From Dama dama (taxonomy: Eukaryota > Chordata > Mammalia > Artiodactyla > Cervidae), in assembly GCF_033118175.1 (NCBI RefSeq), contig NC_083696.1:36565001-36629000 (forward strand): a stretch of DNA of 64,000 nucleotides, written 5' to 3'. Position 1 is the first letter of the stretch. Each line of letters opens with the position of its first letter. Positions 1 through 11,705 of the stretch are shown here, one piece after another. A program made the position numbers and the translations under genes. The notes below the pieces were generated by a model. That model had not been told where the DNA came from. It worked only from the letters and a program-made list of their open reading frames with translations, and made no database searches.

Positions 1-1521
1 ACATGGAGATTCGAGGAGTGGCCACAGGTGCCTGCCTGATCCTAGCCCCATTGCCCCAGTATGTGCGGCGCCATGCAGAGTGAATCCACAGATCTGTGCA
101 TTGTTGGCCCAAGTCCCCTGGACCAGTGTTCAGCCTCTGTATTTTGATGGATTGGTCACAGTCATTTATCTCAACCCCAGCAGGTCCTGGGACATCCTCT
201 GCCCGCACATCTTTCTCAGCGAAACTCAGGGCAGTGCTGGAGGTGTGAGAAGCATGTAGCCCACTGCCCTCTTTTCCAACTCTTCCCTGGTCACCACCCA
301 GCCCTCTGAACCTCCCAGGTTTGACCTTGCCCCTGTTTCTCCTCACCCTTTATCCTTTGGACTTGAGGCTTGACCCATTTTCCCCCTTACCAGCTATGCT
401 GTCTGCAAGTTACCTTTCCTAGCTGACTCTGCTTCCTTTATAAATGGGGTCCCTTTTGAGTGGGTCCCTTTCTCACAAAGCTGATGTGAGATTGATGGAT
501 TCCGTTATACCAGGGGTAGTGATGGTATAACAAAAGGGAAATTCTTGTTTAATGGGCACAAATTTTCAGTTTCTGGAGATGCATGGCAGCACATCATTGT
601 AATTATACTTATATATCCCATCACGTCTTAGTACTCAAACTGTAGTTAGATAATTCTAGAAATGGGCAGCCCTTCCTTTTCCTGTCCCCATCTTGATCTC
701 TGCTCTCAGAACCTGATAACCTGTCCTCCACCCCTTGGTCCCAGCCCCACCCTCTTATCAGTCACTCAAGGGGACTCATAGAGCGCCCCTCTTACCCAGC
801 AGTGGAGGACCGCTCCCTGACTGCCATCACCATGGCAACTCACTGTCTCCTCCTTCCTCCCCACCGTCCCCTGTTTTCCAGTGCTGCTAGCAGATTTATG
901 GAGTTCCAGGCTTCTCAGGGCTGGGAGGGAAGAGGAAAGAGGCTGAGGGAGAAGGGAGCCTCCCTTGACTGCAGAGGCAGCTGGCCACACAGCTCAGGTT
1001 GGCTTGGGTCCCTGATCCCAGGCATCCCCAATTTCCTCTGAGAAAGGGTCAGCGTGGGACGCGAGGGTGGGGGTTAGTGGCACGTGGCAGGCATGGTAAG
1101 CGTGTGGTTCAAACAGAAGATGGGTCTCTTCTGCTCTAGCAGCACGCTGGGGCAGGGGCACTGAGCTTTGCAAATGCCAAAGGCTGTCAGTGGGCATTGA
1201 TCATTCAGCCATTCCCACTGTGGCTGGCCAGACATGAAGTAGGGAGTCTGGAGATATATTTCCACACGGGACCCCCTGGAGGACAACACAAGGACAGTGG
1301 GCATGAGATGCCAACCAGTGGGTCCCAGCTGGGGAGTGTGGCCTGGTGGGGGTCAGCACCAGACCCTGAGAACCTACCTTTTCCCCGGCCTACCTGTAGA
1401 ATGAACACACCCATGTCTTATACATGCGGGACCTGCAACGTGCAGATAAACTCTCACTGGTGCTCTTGTAGTTAGAAGAAATCATTGCAAGGCATGAGCT
1501 GAATTTAATGTAACTTTAGAA
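1..1521. other. Upstream flank, no gene recognised
   Basis: No exon, tRNA or other gene is recognisable here. A stretch around 505-620 resembles an old L1 3' UTR on the + strand (a run like 'tgtttaatgggcacaaa' followed by a degenerate 'gtaattatactta'). The rest looks like ordinary non-coding DNA. Open frames of 60-92 codons on both strands overlap each other and show no family signature. Confidence 0.5.
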
Positions 1522-1876
1522 TTTTTTTTTTAATTTATTTATTCGTTTTGGCTGTGCTAGGTCTTTGTTGTTGCACGGGCTTTTCTCTAGTGGCAGAGAG
1601 CTCGGGCTGTTCTACTCTCTGGCTGCGGTGTGCGGGCTTCTCCTTGCGGTGACTTCTCTCATTGCAGAGCATGGCCTCGAGGGTCATGGGCTTCAGTACT
1701 TGCAGCATATGGGCTCCGTAGTTGTGGTTCCCAGGCTCTAGAGCATATGCTCAGTCAAGGTGGCACACGGGCTGAGTAGCTCCACAGCATGCGGGATCTT
1801 CCAGGATCCAGGATCGAACCTATGTCTCCTGCACTGGGAGGTGGATTCTTTACCATCGAGCCAACAGGGACGCCCT
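1522..1876 (-). mobile_element. CHR-2-type tRNA-Glu SINE
   Basis: The copy begins on the + strand with the complement of its A-rich tail (poly-T) and 'ttttggctgtgctaggtc'. It runs through the long CHR-2 body and ends with the reverse complement of the tRNA-like head ('ggattctttaccatcgagcc'). CHR SINEs are restricted to cetaceans, hippos and ruminants, which helps fix the lineage. Confidence 0.85.
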
Positions 1877-2002
1877 CAAGGTAACCTTCTGTCATCAGCA
1901 GGGCTGTGGTGGTGGCAGGTGAGAGCCTGTGAAAATGATGGTGGTTGAACAAACCCTCCTCTGAAAGGTTTCCCAAACGTGGTGAAATTGAGACCCAGTC
2001 TA

Positions 2003-2366
2003 CAACCTGGATGACCCTTGAGGATGTTCTGCTGAGTGAAGTAAGCCAGACACAGAAGCACAAATACTGCATGATTCCACCTACATGAGGTAATAGATGA
2101 GGTAATGAATTTACTGGAAAAGGTGAATTCATTGAGACAAAAAATAGATTAGAGGTTATGGGAGGTTGTGGGGGTGAGGGGGAGTTAGTGTCTCATGAAG
2201 ACAGAGTTTTAGCTCGGGAAGGTGAAAAGGATCTAAAGATGGGAGGGTGATGGTAGCACAGCCTTGTGAATGTACTTAATGCCCCTGAACGGTGCGCGTC
2301 AAAATGGTCAGAATGGTAAAATTTAAGTTATGTGTATTTTACCACAATAGCAGAAATCACCTCCCC
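2003..2366 (+). mobile_element. L1 LINE 3' fragment
   Basis: The order 'gtgaagtaagccagacacag', then 'gttatgggaggttgtggggg', then 'gaatgtacttaatgcccctg' and 'gtgtattttaccacaat' is that of the 3' end of ORF2 and the 3' UTR of old mammalian L1. It is 5'-truncated and diverged. Confidence 0.75.
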
Positions 2367-3170
2367 CGCCCAAAAGGGGGTGGTGAGGTGAGGCTGTGTG
2401 GAGGATTGGTCTGTCCCTGCCATGGGGTGTGGGGATGCAGGGCTCATCTGGGGAGGCTTTGGTGGGGAGCAGTGTTCTGTGCCCCTGACTGCCCCACTCT
2501 GCCACCTGCAGCCACCTGTGGTGTTGAGAAGACCGTGTCCCGCGCGCCCTACCCCTGAAGCCAGCATGGGTGGTCCGTCACCTCCCTGTGGGGCTCTGCC
2601 TCGTTTGGGAAACACCAGGGTGCTGATCACCCTCAGCATCAGTCATGTCTCTCTCCTTCTGGAAGGCACAGGTATGCGAGGTGGGCTGTGAGAAGGACCC
2701 ACTGGTGCTGGCTAAGTGGCCACAGCAAATGTGTGGCCCACATGCCAGCCAGCTGGCAAGAAGGTGGCTCTGCTCTCCTAGGACCCCCATGTCGCTCCCA
2801 CACCAGCTCCAGGGCCTGGGGTGCCGGAGCCCCTCCTTGCCTTCTGACTCACTGTTCAAACCCACCAGCCCTTCTGAAAGAGCCGGAAACAGGCATGAAG
2901 CCCTCCAGGGAGCTATTTTTAGGGCTCATCTGTTCTTTTTGATTTCTCCTCTAGATTCTATATTCTCCCACCCCCAGATCAAAGAAAGCTAAAGATTCTG
3001 GAAATCATCAGTCCCTCTGTCCAGGTGCTCTTTCTTTGCTGGGCAGCTCAGTTTGCAAGCTGGGCCCTCACCCCCACCTTCCCGTACCACTCCTTCTCTC
3101 TTTCTTCATCCCCAACCTCACCCTCTGGTTCCCCAGCTCCAGAGGCAGTGCCGAAGGCAAGCTATTTGTC
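2367..3170. other. Unassigned upstream sequence
   Basis: No repeat or exon is recognised. Base composition becomes moderately GC-rich toward the promoter. Several overlapping open frames are chance frames. Confidence 0.4.
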
Positions 3171-3300
3171 TGACATCATCTTCTACTCCCTGGTCTGCTA
3201 AGAGTTACTCACTCAGGCAATCCCTGTTCAGCCAGAGGAGACTGTCCAATTGCCAAGCAACCCACTGTCGGCCAATCACAGAGCTCGGAGGTGATGTCAT
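3171..3300 (+). promoter_or_regulatory. STMN4: Candidate STMN4 proximal promoter
   Basis: This stretch lies immediately upstream of the probable first exon. It carries two CCAAT boxes (3246-3250 and 3272-3276) and two CRE-like octamers, TGACATCA at 3171-3178 and TGATGTCA at 3292-3299. Each octamer is one base from the CREB palindrome TGACGTCA, and the two are exact reverse complements of each other. No TATA box stands out. That these elements drive the neuron-enriched expression known for the gene is inference; transcription start mapping is absent. Confidence 0.5.
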
Positions 3301-3399
3301 GGTGAGAGCCGAGCAGTGGTGCTGATGTGGAGAGAAGCCCAGGGTACCACTAATTGAGGGAGTGAAGAAGGCGGCAGCTCGCTTCTAACTGGACTACAG
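3301..3399 (+). other. STMN4: STMN4 exon 1 (5' UTR, start approximate)
   Basis: The 3' boundary is supported by a strong donor, ctacag|gtaagg, with the exon ending at 3399. The next candidate piece is the exon containing the ATG near 19.0 kb. The start at 3301 is a placeholder just downstream of the CCAAT/CRE cluster; the true transcription start is not visible. The segment is untranslated in this model because the first in-frame ATG is in exon 2. An alternative first exon elsewhere in the upstream 19 kb cannot be excluded. Confidence 0.55.
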
Positions 3400-4336
3400 G
3401 TAAGGAGAAATGGGATGCAAATTATTTGAGGCTTTTCATACAAAAGAAAAGAAAAACAGCAGCTGCAGAGAGGAGAAGCGAGGAGTCTGGTATCTATTGT
3501 GTTGCCTTTTGGTTTCACTCAATTCAACTTTGCCAAATCCTGGGGGCAAAGGGGTGAGGCGAAAAGGATGGTGCTTGGCAGAGGGGCAAGGGTGGGCTCC
3601 AGGAGTTTCTTCTATTCTGGACCTCAGGGGACAGAGGATGGGTGGGAATCGTCAGAGCTTCTTACAGATCAGCCATCCACAATGAGTTCTTTCTGCATAA
3701 AAATGTTTTGTTGCTGAGGGAGAAGGGTTTTATTCAGTCTGGCTTTCTCTGGATCATCTCTGGCCCCCAGAGCCCTTACAAACTGAAAGCAGACCTGTGG
3801 TTTACGTTTCCTTTCTCAGCGACAGCTCTTCTGTCTCCCTTGCCCATTGGCAGCCTCCTTTGCTTTCTCCTCCGTCTGCACTGGGTTGCTTTTTCCTCTT
3901 GGTTCTAATAATACAATGAGCTCACCATCTCTTCTTGCCCCGCCCCGCCCCTGAGGTCAACCTGGTCCTACCTGGGCAGGGACAGATGGCTGTGAGGCTG
4001 CAATCTGCAGGAACCCACACCTGCCACACCCTGGTCTCTGCCTGTAGCCCCAGCCAGGGCGCGACACCCCCCAACCTCAGCGCTCAGCCCACTGCCTTCG
4101 CCAGGAGTTTAGGCATTGTCCCCGCCTCATCCCGGGGACACAGGGTTTTGACAGCCAGCAGCCAGCTGTGTCCCTGCGTGGCGTGCTGCCTTTGTTTTAT
4201 TCCTCTTGGAAGGCATGGTCAGTTGTGGAGGAGTTTCATTATCCTGAAAAGGGCAGGACCCCCTAGGGTAGCAGAGAAATATACCAATAGTACCTGTCCA
4301 AATGCCTGGAGAAGGGACCCCGGAGGCTAGAATAGT

Positions 4337-4393
4337 GGGGAGGGGGGAAGGGGGGGCCAGCAGTGACCTGTGGGGTGGGTGGGAGGTTGAGGG
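4337..4393 (+). other. G-quadruplex-capable G-tracts in intron 1
   Basis: Two G4-type motifs lie on the non-template strand. At 4337-4356, runs of 4, 6 and 7 G are separated by 1-2 bases. At 4372-4393, four G-tracts have loops of 1, 1 and 7 nt. They lie about 0.95 kb downstream of exon 1. Confidence 0.6.
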
Positions 4394-4941
4394 TGGATGT
4401 GGGGGAATCTAGTCTCCCCCGAGGCTGAGGCTTCCTCAAGGGGGCAGAAGCCTCTCCCACAGGCAGGAGTCAGGGTGCCAGCGGGGGATGAGATCATCCT
4501 TCAGACTAAGGGATAATCCCAGTGCTGGAGCTAGCAGAAGGGAAAGGTCTGATCAGCAATCCAACCACCGCATGGAGGTAGGGTCGCCTGGAGACCCTGC
4601 CCCACCCTCCAGGGCCAGCCAGACCTGCGTTGCCTCAGCTCTCCCATGCCCCCACCTTGCCTCTGGGAAGACCTGTCATTTTCCCTGAAGCCCACTTATC
4701 ATCGATAGGGCTGGAGCACCTGTCAGCAAGTCCCAGCCCATCTGGGATCCCTGGCTCCACCCAGGCTGCTCTGGGAACAGGTTTGAAGTGGGTAAGAATC
4801 CTTAACTGCTGGAGAATCTGCCACAGAGCAAAGTAGAGAGTGAGTCCCCCATCATGGAGGCATCCAAGCCAAAGTCGGATGACCACCCAGGGGGGTAGCT
4901 ATAGAGGAGATTTCTGCATTGTCTTGGAGATTGGTCTGGAT

Positions 4942-5566
4942 CAGTGCTTTTCAAACTGCAGATTGAGACCTGTTTGTGGATTTTGAAATCAATTTTGTGG
5001 GTTGTGACTTGTTATTTTCTTTTTTCAGATAACATGGGATAAAACAGAGTAGGAAAAAAGTGAAAATGCATCCCATGCAATAATGCTTTCCTATACCATT
5101 TTTAGTTACATATTCTCAATTATCTTAAATATAAATATATTATTATGTTTATAAATATATTTAACAACATTCATAAGTCAATATGAATATACTTATGTTT
5201 ATATTTCAATTATATATGTGTATGTATATACATATACATAGATATAATCATATGTGTGTGTATGTGTATGTATATACATATACATAGATATAATCATATG
5301 TGTGTGTATGTGTATGTATATACATATACATAGATATAATCATATGTGTGTGTATGTGTATGTATATACATATACATAGATATAATCATATGTGTGTGTA
5401 TGTGTATGTATATACATATACATAGATATAATCATATGTGTGTGTATATATATGTATATACATATACATATATATGTCAGTATCATGGCATATGCATATT
5501 GGATCATGATATAAAATGTGGTTCTTTATTGTGGATTCCAGTAAGAAAAAGGATTGAGAAAAATTG
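4942..5566. mobile_element. Old non-autonomous hAT-type element (split by a minisatellite)
   Basis: The left end 'cagtgcttttcaaactg' is a typical hAT-Charlie terminal repeat. The right end 'ggattgagaaaaattg' is a decayed inverted partner. The flanking octamers (4934-4941 and 5567-5574) match at 5 of 8 positions, compatible with a decayed 8-bp target duplication. The interior from about 5195 to 5476 is occupied by the AT-rich tandem repeat. Confidence 0.45.
5195..5476. repeat. 46-bp AT-rich minisatellite
   Basis: The marker 'gatataatca' recurs at 5241, 5287, 5333, 5379 and 5425, exactly 46 bp apart, so there are about five near-identical copies. Each unit contains a TG-rich half and a self-complementary 'gtatatacatatac' half. 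Flanks degrade into TA/TG dinucleotide repeats. The very high copy identity suggests recent expansion or a polymorphic locus. Confidence 0.9.
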
Positions 5567-5647
5567 GGCTAAATAACCTCTTACCATTTTTTCTAACTAT
5601 AAGACTGTAAACCTGTGGATAACTCTTACTAGACTATGAAGTTCATT

Positions 5648-6000
5648 TAAAATTTTAAAAAATTATTGATTGTGGTAAAATACACATAACATGAAATTTA
5701 CCATTTTAGCCATTTTAAAGTGTTCAGCCAGTGATATGAAATACTTTCACACTGTTGTGTAACCATCGCCACCATCTCCAGAACTTTTTTCATTTTCCCA
5801 AACTGAAACTCTATCCTCACTAAACAATAACTCCCCATTCTTTCCACCCCACCCCTGGCAGCTCCCCTTGTACTTTCATTATTGTGACTCTGAGTACGCT
5901 AGGTCCCCCATCAAAGTGGAATCCTGCAGTAGTTATCTTTTTATGACTGGCTCATTTCGCTTGGCAGAGTGTCCTCAAGGTTCATCCATGTTGTAGACTG
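5648..6000 (-). mobile_element. L1 LINE 3' UTR/ORF2 end fragment
   Basis: On the + strand it reads as the reverse complement of old L1: 'gtggtaaaatacacataaca' at one end and 'ggttcatccatgttgtag' at the other. Diverged and truncated. Confidence 0.75.
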
Positions 6001-7107
6001 TTAGCTTCCTACAAGAAGAGCTGTTTTGTTCATTAGTGCCCCAGGTACGAAATAAGTGCCCAAACTCCAAGTGTTGTTTTAAGTGGAATACTATATCTCT
6101 TTAGGGAGAGACGGTTCTAAATGACCCATCAAAGACAGAGAAGTCTGGTGTAATATGGTCCCCTCTGAGCAGACTATGGAACAGACATACTATGCTGATG
6201 GGTAGTGGGAGTGTCTTTTATTTCTGGCTTCATATTTAGATTTCACTGTGGTTCAATCATAGACATTCCGAGGGGCAAGTGAGGTTAGCTGTCTTCTCTT
6301 GTCCAATTAGGTCGTTTTAACCACACTTTCCCTGTGGGACAGATGCGAGCTGACTGGCAAGATTTAAAATAGAGCAGTAAAGACATAAGCTGAGATCCAG
6401 AGATCGGGGTCCTGGAACAGAAAAGAGAGACAATGGCAAAGGAGGAGCATAAGAGAGAGGTAGAGAGAAAGTGCCTACATGAAACCAACCATATAGAAGG
6501 GGAAGATTCAGATCTTTGGGGTTCTTGGTTTTAAATCATTGAATATTTTTTAAAAAATCAAGATCAGAAACAAAGAAAGGCTTCATTTTTCCTGAATCCC
6601 TAAGCTCCTCTCTCCAGATCCCCTTGATATTTTTATATTATTTCCCGCTTACCTGGAGATTATTGTTTGGAGATACAGAGATAGAATTCCCAGAAATATT
6701 GAAATCCTGAGTAGGTGGACATTTTGGAGGGTAGGGTGGGGAGGAGAAGAGAAATTTGGAGGAAAATTCTAAAACAAGCCATGTGTAATGGCTTGTAGGG
6801 AATAAACTTTTATAATGCCCTGTAGGGAACCAAACTCTCTCCCTCCCCATCTCACCTCCCCCTTTTTTGGCTTGGGAAATAAACATGCATCATATATAAC
6901 TTAATTTGCTTTTAAAATTAGAATTTGCTGTATTTAGAGATGTGGTAGTCTTGGAAAAAGGTTACTTTTTGTCCTTTTCTTTGGCGGAAGAGTGAGAACC
7001 AAAAAAAAAAAAAAAAAAAAATCTTCCTTGACATTTTAAAAAGCATTTTTGAGATTCGTACATTTTCAGTCCCATGAGGAAGACAGGGAGACACACAGAT
7101 AAAGGTA
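6001..7107. other. Intron 1 sequence, no gene seen
   Basis: No repeat family or exon is recognised apart from a homopolymer A-run at 7001-7021. Confidence 0.4.
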
Positions 7108-7186
7108 TTGGGTTGGCCAAAAAGTTTGTGCGGCTTTTTCCATCACACCTGGCTAAAAATCCGAATAAACTTTTTGGCCAACACAA
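7108..7186. mobile_element. Mariner MITE (MAR1-like)
   Basis: This is a 79-bp palindromic element. It starts 'ttgggttggccaaaaag' and ends with the inverted counterpart 'ctttttggccaacacaa', and is flanked by TA on both sides (7106-7107 and 7187-7188), the mariner target duplication. Confidence 0.85.
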
Positions 7187-7188
7187 TA

Positions 7189-8162
7189 CACCACGCCTGT
7201 GTCCCGATACACACCGATGCTGCTTCCCCAGTTGAGCTCACTGGTTTTTTCTATCATTGCAGACTGATCATTGTGTGTCCACCCTTTTAGGGTCCTGCTT
7301 TTAGCGGTGGGTGGTGGGTAGAAGCCAGACTGAACAGATCAGAAGGGGCAGGAATCTGGGGGTGGTGGCCTAATTTATGATGGGGCACAGGTGACCTGAG
7401 AGCTCAGAGGACCAAGTAGTGAGTGCGAATCCTGAGAAAGGCGCTAAGCGCAGACTCTCTGTTGAAAGACCTGGCGGGGTGGGGGTGGGGCAGAGGGCAG
7501 CGTTCCAGTGGGTCATTTGGGTATTGGGGCCCCGAAATCCAGACCGGGTAGAGAGCATGGTTCGGACTGAGTGTGTGAACAGGTGGACTGACTATCTGCT
7601 GACTGCACAGACCAACTGGGCTGCTGATCCCACAGTAGGTCTGTCTGTTTCCTACACCTGCCACCAAACCAGACAGACAAGGACTCAACAAGGACTCCAT
7701 GAACCCCTCCTGGAAAAGAATTACTCCAGCATAGTCTAGATAATCAAGGAGTTTTATCACATTAAAGGACTCAACTACAAAAAAGATGGGGTATTGATAA
7801 TGACCACCAAGAAAGAAAATGCTAGAATTTAGAGTCATTGTCTAATTATAATCAATGTGCTCAGAAAGCTGAATGCAAATGTTAAACATCTGGAGGCCAG
7901 GGAATATATATATATATAATTCATCATTGTATTTCTCCTTAGTACCTCGCCTTGTGCTTATAGTAAATATTTCTCCAAAAGTATTTGTTGAATGAATAAT
8001 GTAAGAAAGAAATCAATAATGATACTCTAGAACTGAAAATCCAAGTCACTATGACAAAAATCAGGTTTGTAGGGAAAGGAAGTAAAAGTGTGCTAAAGCT
8101 CTTATCTCCTAGAGAAAATCATTAGATACTGTTCTATTCTTCATGTAATGAAATTACATGCA
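7189..8162. other. Intron 1 sequence, no gene seen
   Basis: A 106-codon + strand frame at 7419-7739 and a 144-codon - strand frame at 7404-7838 overlap each other and show no recognisable domain. A possible MIR tail lies near 7950-8000 ('tatttgttgaatgaataa'). Confidence 0.4.
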
Positions 8163-8449
8163 TTCTTCATTTTATTGCACTTCACAGATATGGCAGTTTT
8201 TACAGACTGAAGGTTTGTGGTGACCCTATGTTGTCAGATGATGGATAACCATCATTTTTTAACAATAAAGTATCTTTTAGACAAAATGCTATTGTACATT
8301 TAGTAGACTCTAGTATAGATAAACATACCTTTTATACCTACCAGAGAACCAAAAAATTCATCTGACTTGTTTTATTGCAACATTTGCTTTATGGTGGTGG
8401 TCTTGAACTGAACCTGCTATGTCTCCAAGGTCTGCCTGTAGACATACAT
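8163..8449 (+). mobile_element. Tigger-type (Tc1/mariner, pogo-like) internal-deletion derivative
   Basis: It begins 'ttcattttattgcacttcac' with 'gaaggtttgtggtgaccct' nearby. It ends 'gcaacatttgctttatgg' and 'ctccaaggtctgcctgtag', matching the two ends of Tigger1-like elements with the transposase interior deleted. Confidence 0.7.
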
Positions 8450-9011
8450 GATTTTAACTTCAAGATAAAATCAAGATGTAAAACTTACAAAGCATGGGAG
8501 AAGAATGAAAGAACAAAGAAACAGGAGTAATATTGCAAAAGAGAAGAGTCTCCCTCTCGTGTATTTAGATGTGGGGCCAGAAACCAGGCTCTGCCCCTCC
8601 TACTTAGTCTTGGGAACAACACTGGACCTCTTGGGTCCTCTGTCTTCTTATCTGAACATAGATGTGAACCAGAAATGCTGAAAGGTCTCCATGGCTCCTC
8701 CCATTTATGGCCATAGAACTTGACCCCTGGAAGTGTTCACAAATCTATTGCTTGTTCTCTGCTGACAACGAACACTGTTTAATTGATTGCACTTGGTAGG
8801 TCATGTGTGTACGTTTTAACAGTGACTTCCCGAGGCAATGCCTAATGCAAAAGAGGGCTCAGTATTGAGACTAGGGTCCTTGTGGTTGGGAGGGAGAGTT
8901 GGGACAGGCAAGCTCTTGTGTGCCCTTCAAACACATGCCCCAGGCAATCATTCATCTTCCTTACATTTACACTTGGCCTTGAGTCTCAGGAAGTACCATG
9001 GAGCTGTGATG

Positions 9012-9091
9012 TTGGGCTGACCAAAAAGTTCATTCAGCACGGTCCATAACATCTTATGGGAAAATCTGAATGAACCTTTTGACCAACCCAA
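9012..9091. mobile_element. Mariner MITE (MAR1-like)
   Basis: An 80-bp palindrome starting 'ttgggctgaccaaaaag' and ending 'cttttgaccaacccaa', followed by TA. The left TA has decayed to TG. Confidence 0.8.
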
Positions 9092-9149
9092 TATAAGTAG
9101 ACTTTGATAAATCCCATCTTTACGAGATCCCATAAATCCCATCTTTATG

Positions 9150-9300
9150 ATTTTTGACTTATATGACTTTAGGCAAATTAAGTCACCTTCCTGAATTGAT
9201 CGTCTGTAAAGTGGGTTTAATAATATCTACTGGATAGAATTTAGGGAGAATGAAAGGATAAAAGTGATGATAACTATGCAAAAATAATAGACATAAACAG
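9150..9300 (+). repeat. MIR SINE fragment
   Basis: It contains MIR-core-like text: 'tgactttaggcaaattaagt', 'ctgtaaagtgggtttaataa', then 'gaatttagggagaatgaaag'. Old and diverged. Confidence 0.5.
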
Positions 9301-9716
9301 AAAACTAGAAGGAAATACCAATAGCAAAGAGTAGCAAAATGACAGAGATTTGTTTCCTTTTCTCTGTCACATAGATGTTCTGAAATATATTAGTTTGTTT
9401 ATAATTAAAACATTCTGAAATATATTAGTATGTTTGTAATTAAAACATTAAATTATCAGTAAACATTATCAGTAAAAGGAATAAATATATATACACATAC
9501 ACCCCCACACATGGACGTGCCTGGCAAGCCGTAAAGCACCATGAAGCATCCCTATCGTGACCAGGAGTAAGGTGACAGGGGCTGGCTCTGTGCTGATGCT
9601 TCCAAAGGCTCTGACCCCAGGATGTGACACAGAGCTGGCTCCCAGAGCCTTGTTCTCCATCCAGCAACCCTTCACGGAAGCCCATGCTCCTGACTTGTGT
9701 GTGTGTTTCTACGCTT

Positions 9717-10005
9717 AACAATTTTTTTTAATTGGATTATAGTTGCTTTACAATGTTGTGTTAGTTTCTGCCATATAGCAAACGGAGTCAGCTATACATG
9801 TGTCCACACATCCCCTCTTTTCTGGATTTCCTTCCCATGCAGGTCCCCATAGAGCGCTGGGTAGAGTTCCCTAAGTACACAGCAGGCTCTCATTTGTTAT
9901 CTATTTTATACATAGTACAAGAGTGTCTATGTGTCAGTTCCTCCATGTGCCTGATTCATACGTCTAGTGTGTGGATTCTCCTGTATCTATCGAATGGAAA
10001 ATAAA
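9717..10005 (-). mobile_element. Ruminant L1 3' fragment
   Basis: The + strand shows 'ttgctttacaatgttgtgtt', 'cacagcaggctctcatttgt' and 'agtgtgtggattctcctgt', the reverse complement of the ruminant L1 3' UTR and end of ORF2. Confidence 0.75.
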
Positions 10006-10356
10006 ACTAGCCCCCAAAGCACCATCACTGTGGATTATTTGGGGCTGTTTTCCAGACTTCATTTTCCTCCTCTGGCTTGCCAACAAGGACGGGCCCCTCA
10101 GACTTAGGCCATCGGAGCTCTGCATTTGCCAGCAGGTGATGTCTCCTTATTTCCTAGAAGCACTGTTTCTAGGAAATGAAGCTGTATTTCTCAGCCTGCT
10201 AGAGACAGTTTGGAGGTTATTCTTGGCCAGGGATCCCACCATTTCTTCCCCTTGGAGCCTCAGAAGCAGACCTAAGCAGGTGCTGATCAGACACTCATCA
10301 GTTCCCAAAATCACTTAAAATCACAGGTTGCACATACATGGACAGGCAGGGCCCAC

Positions 10357-10450
10357 TGGACCACACCAAGGACTTGAGCATCCAGGGATTTTGGTATCCG
10401 CAGGTATCCTGGAACAGACTCCCCCGTGGATTTGGGGGAGTGACTATATT
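10357..10450 (+). mobile_element. MER2/Tigger terminal fragment
   Basis: 'aaggacttgagcatccaggg' followed by 'tttggtatccgcaggtatcc' is the 3' end of MER2-type Tigger MITEs. Confidence 0.65.
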
Positions 10451-11544
10451 CTGCCTTGTCTAGTGTCCCTCTGCAAGTCTCAACCTTCTGTTCTTGGCCC
10501 ATACCCTAACACCCACTCTTCTCCCTTTATAACATGGTCCTTATTACTGCCAGAGACTTGCCCAAGGCTAGCAGAAACTTCCAGAGACTCTAAATTCCCA
10601 CCCAGGGGACCCATTCATTTTTTTCCTTATTGAAAACCCCTGTGGTTATTTTAGGACCTGGCTGAGGGCTTGGCATGGAATTAAATATTCAACAAATATT
10701 GTGGAAAGAATGAAAACCACAGTCATGAAAAAATAATTTATCTCTTCTTTTAAAGAAAACCCAAATGAGACACATGACTGCCAATCAGAACCTTTGGATC
10801 AACATGAAATAACCAGGTTTACTGTACAGACATGATATGATTCCATGACATTTAGGCAGCTCATGCAGTGTATTTCAGGTAAATGTTATAATTTCAACAG
10901 GACTTTAAAAAATACTGGTAATTGGCACAAATCAAAAGAGCCAGTTTCCTCTATTGCTTGTGGTTAAACGGCCTGGGTCAGAACTCAGAGCTTCCACAGC
11001 ATGATTCTATGAGTTCTTTTACTGTCTCTGAACATTCTTGCCAGGAACCACTCTATTCAAACCATTTGGATGCACATTAGCTTTTTTCCTCTCGAAAATA
11101 GTCTACAGGGGATTTGATACATCCTGATGGCATTTTCTGGGCAGAACTTGCAGTGACAAATAAAATGCTTGTTCACTCGGGTCATGTGGATGGTCAAAGA
11201 TGCCTCCAGAGGTCAGGCATGCACCCAGTAAATGGCCACATGGCATCTGAGAACTGGATACTCTTCTCTATTGGCTCTTGGCTATTGATTGCTTTATAGA
11301 AAGCCTGAGGGTACGAGTCACCATTTCTGGTCTTGTAAAAAAGTCCTTCAGCATCCCTATCACCATCAGTGGCTCTGGTGGACCCCGCAAGTTTCCCCCC
11401 ACCACCTGTGGGATGTTCCTGTTGTGTGGGAGGAGAGAGGGAAAATCACTGACTCTGGAATTCAGAGATTTGGTTCCACCTCTGCCACCAACTCAGTGTG
11501 ACATCTAGAAACCCAGTCCCTAGGGAGGAACACACTGGCGTTAT
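10451..11544. other. Intron 1 sequence, no gene seen
   Basis: No gene or long repeat is recognised. The short end (about 11455-11515) looks like a MIR head. Confidence 0.35.
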
Positions 11545-11705
11545 GGAAGGGACAATCGTTGGTTGTGTGGGATCGTTGTGTGCCATGAAGGACATTTAGA
11601 CTACTTGGTATCACATGGATGCCGTTAGCACCTCCAGTCAAACAGTCCTCCAAAAGTCACATTTGTTTCCCAGGAGTGAGGTTGCCCCTAGTTGAGAATC
11701 CCTAG
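11545..11705 (-). mobile_element. MER20-like hAT MITE
   Basis: On the + strand 'gggacaatcgttggttgtgt', 'ggatgccgttagcacctcca' and 'ccctagttgagaatccctag' follow the reverse order of MER20. Diverged. Confidence 0.6.

Noticed and set aside
3221..3250. Possible REST/NRSF (RE1) site upstream of STMN4
   Set aside because: 'ttcagccagaggagactgtcc'-like text has pieces of the motif, but the GGACAG half and the spacing do not fit the RE1 consensus.
5195..5476. Minisatellite considered as a CRISPR-like array
   Set aside because: Contiguous near-identical units without unique spacers, in a mammalian intron.
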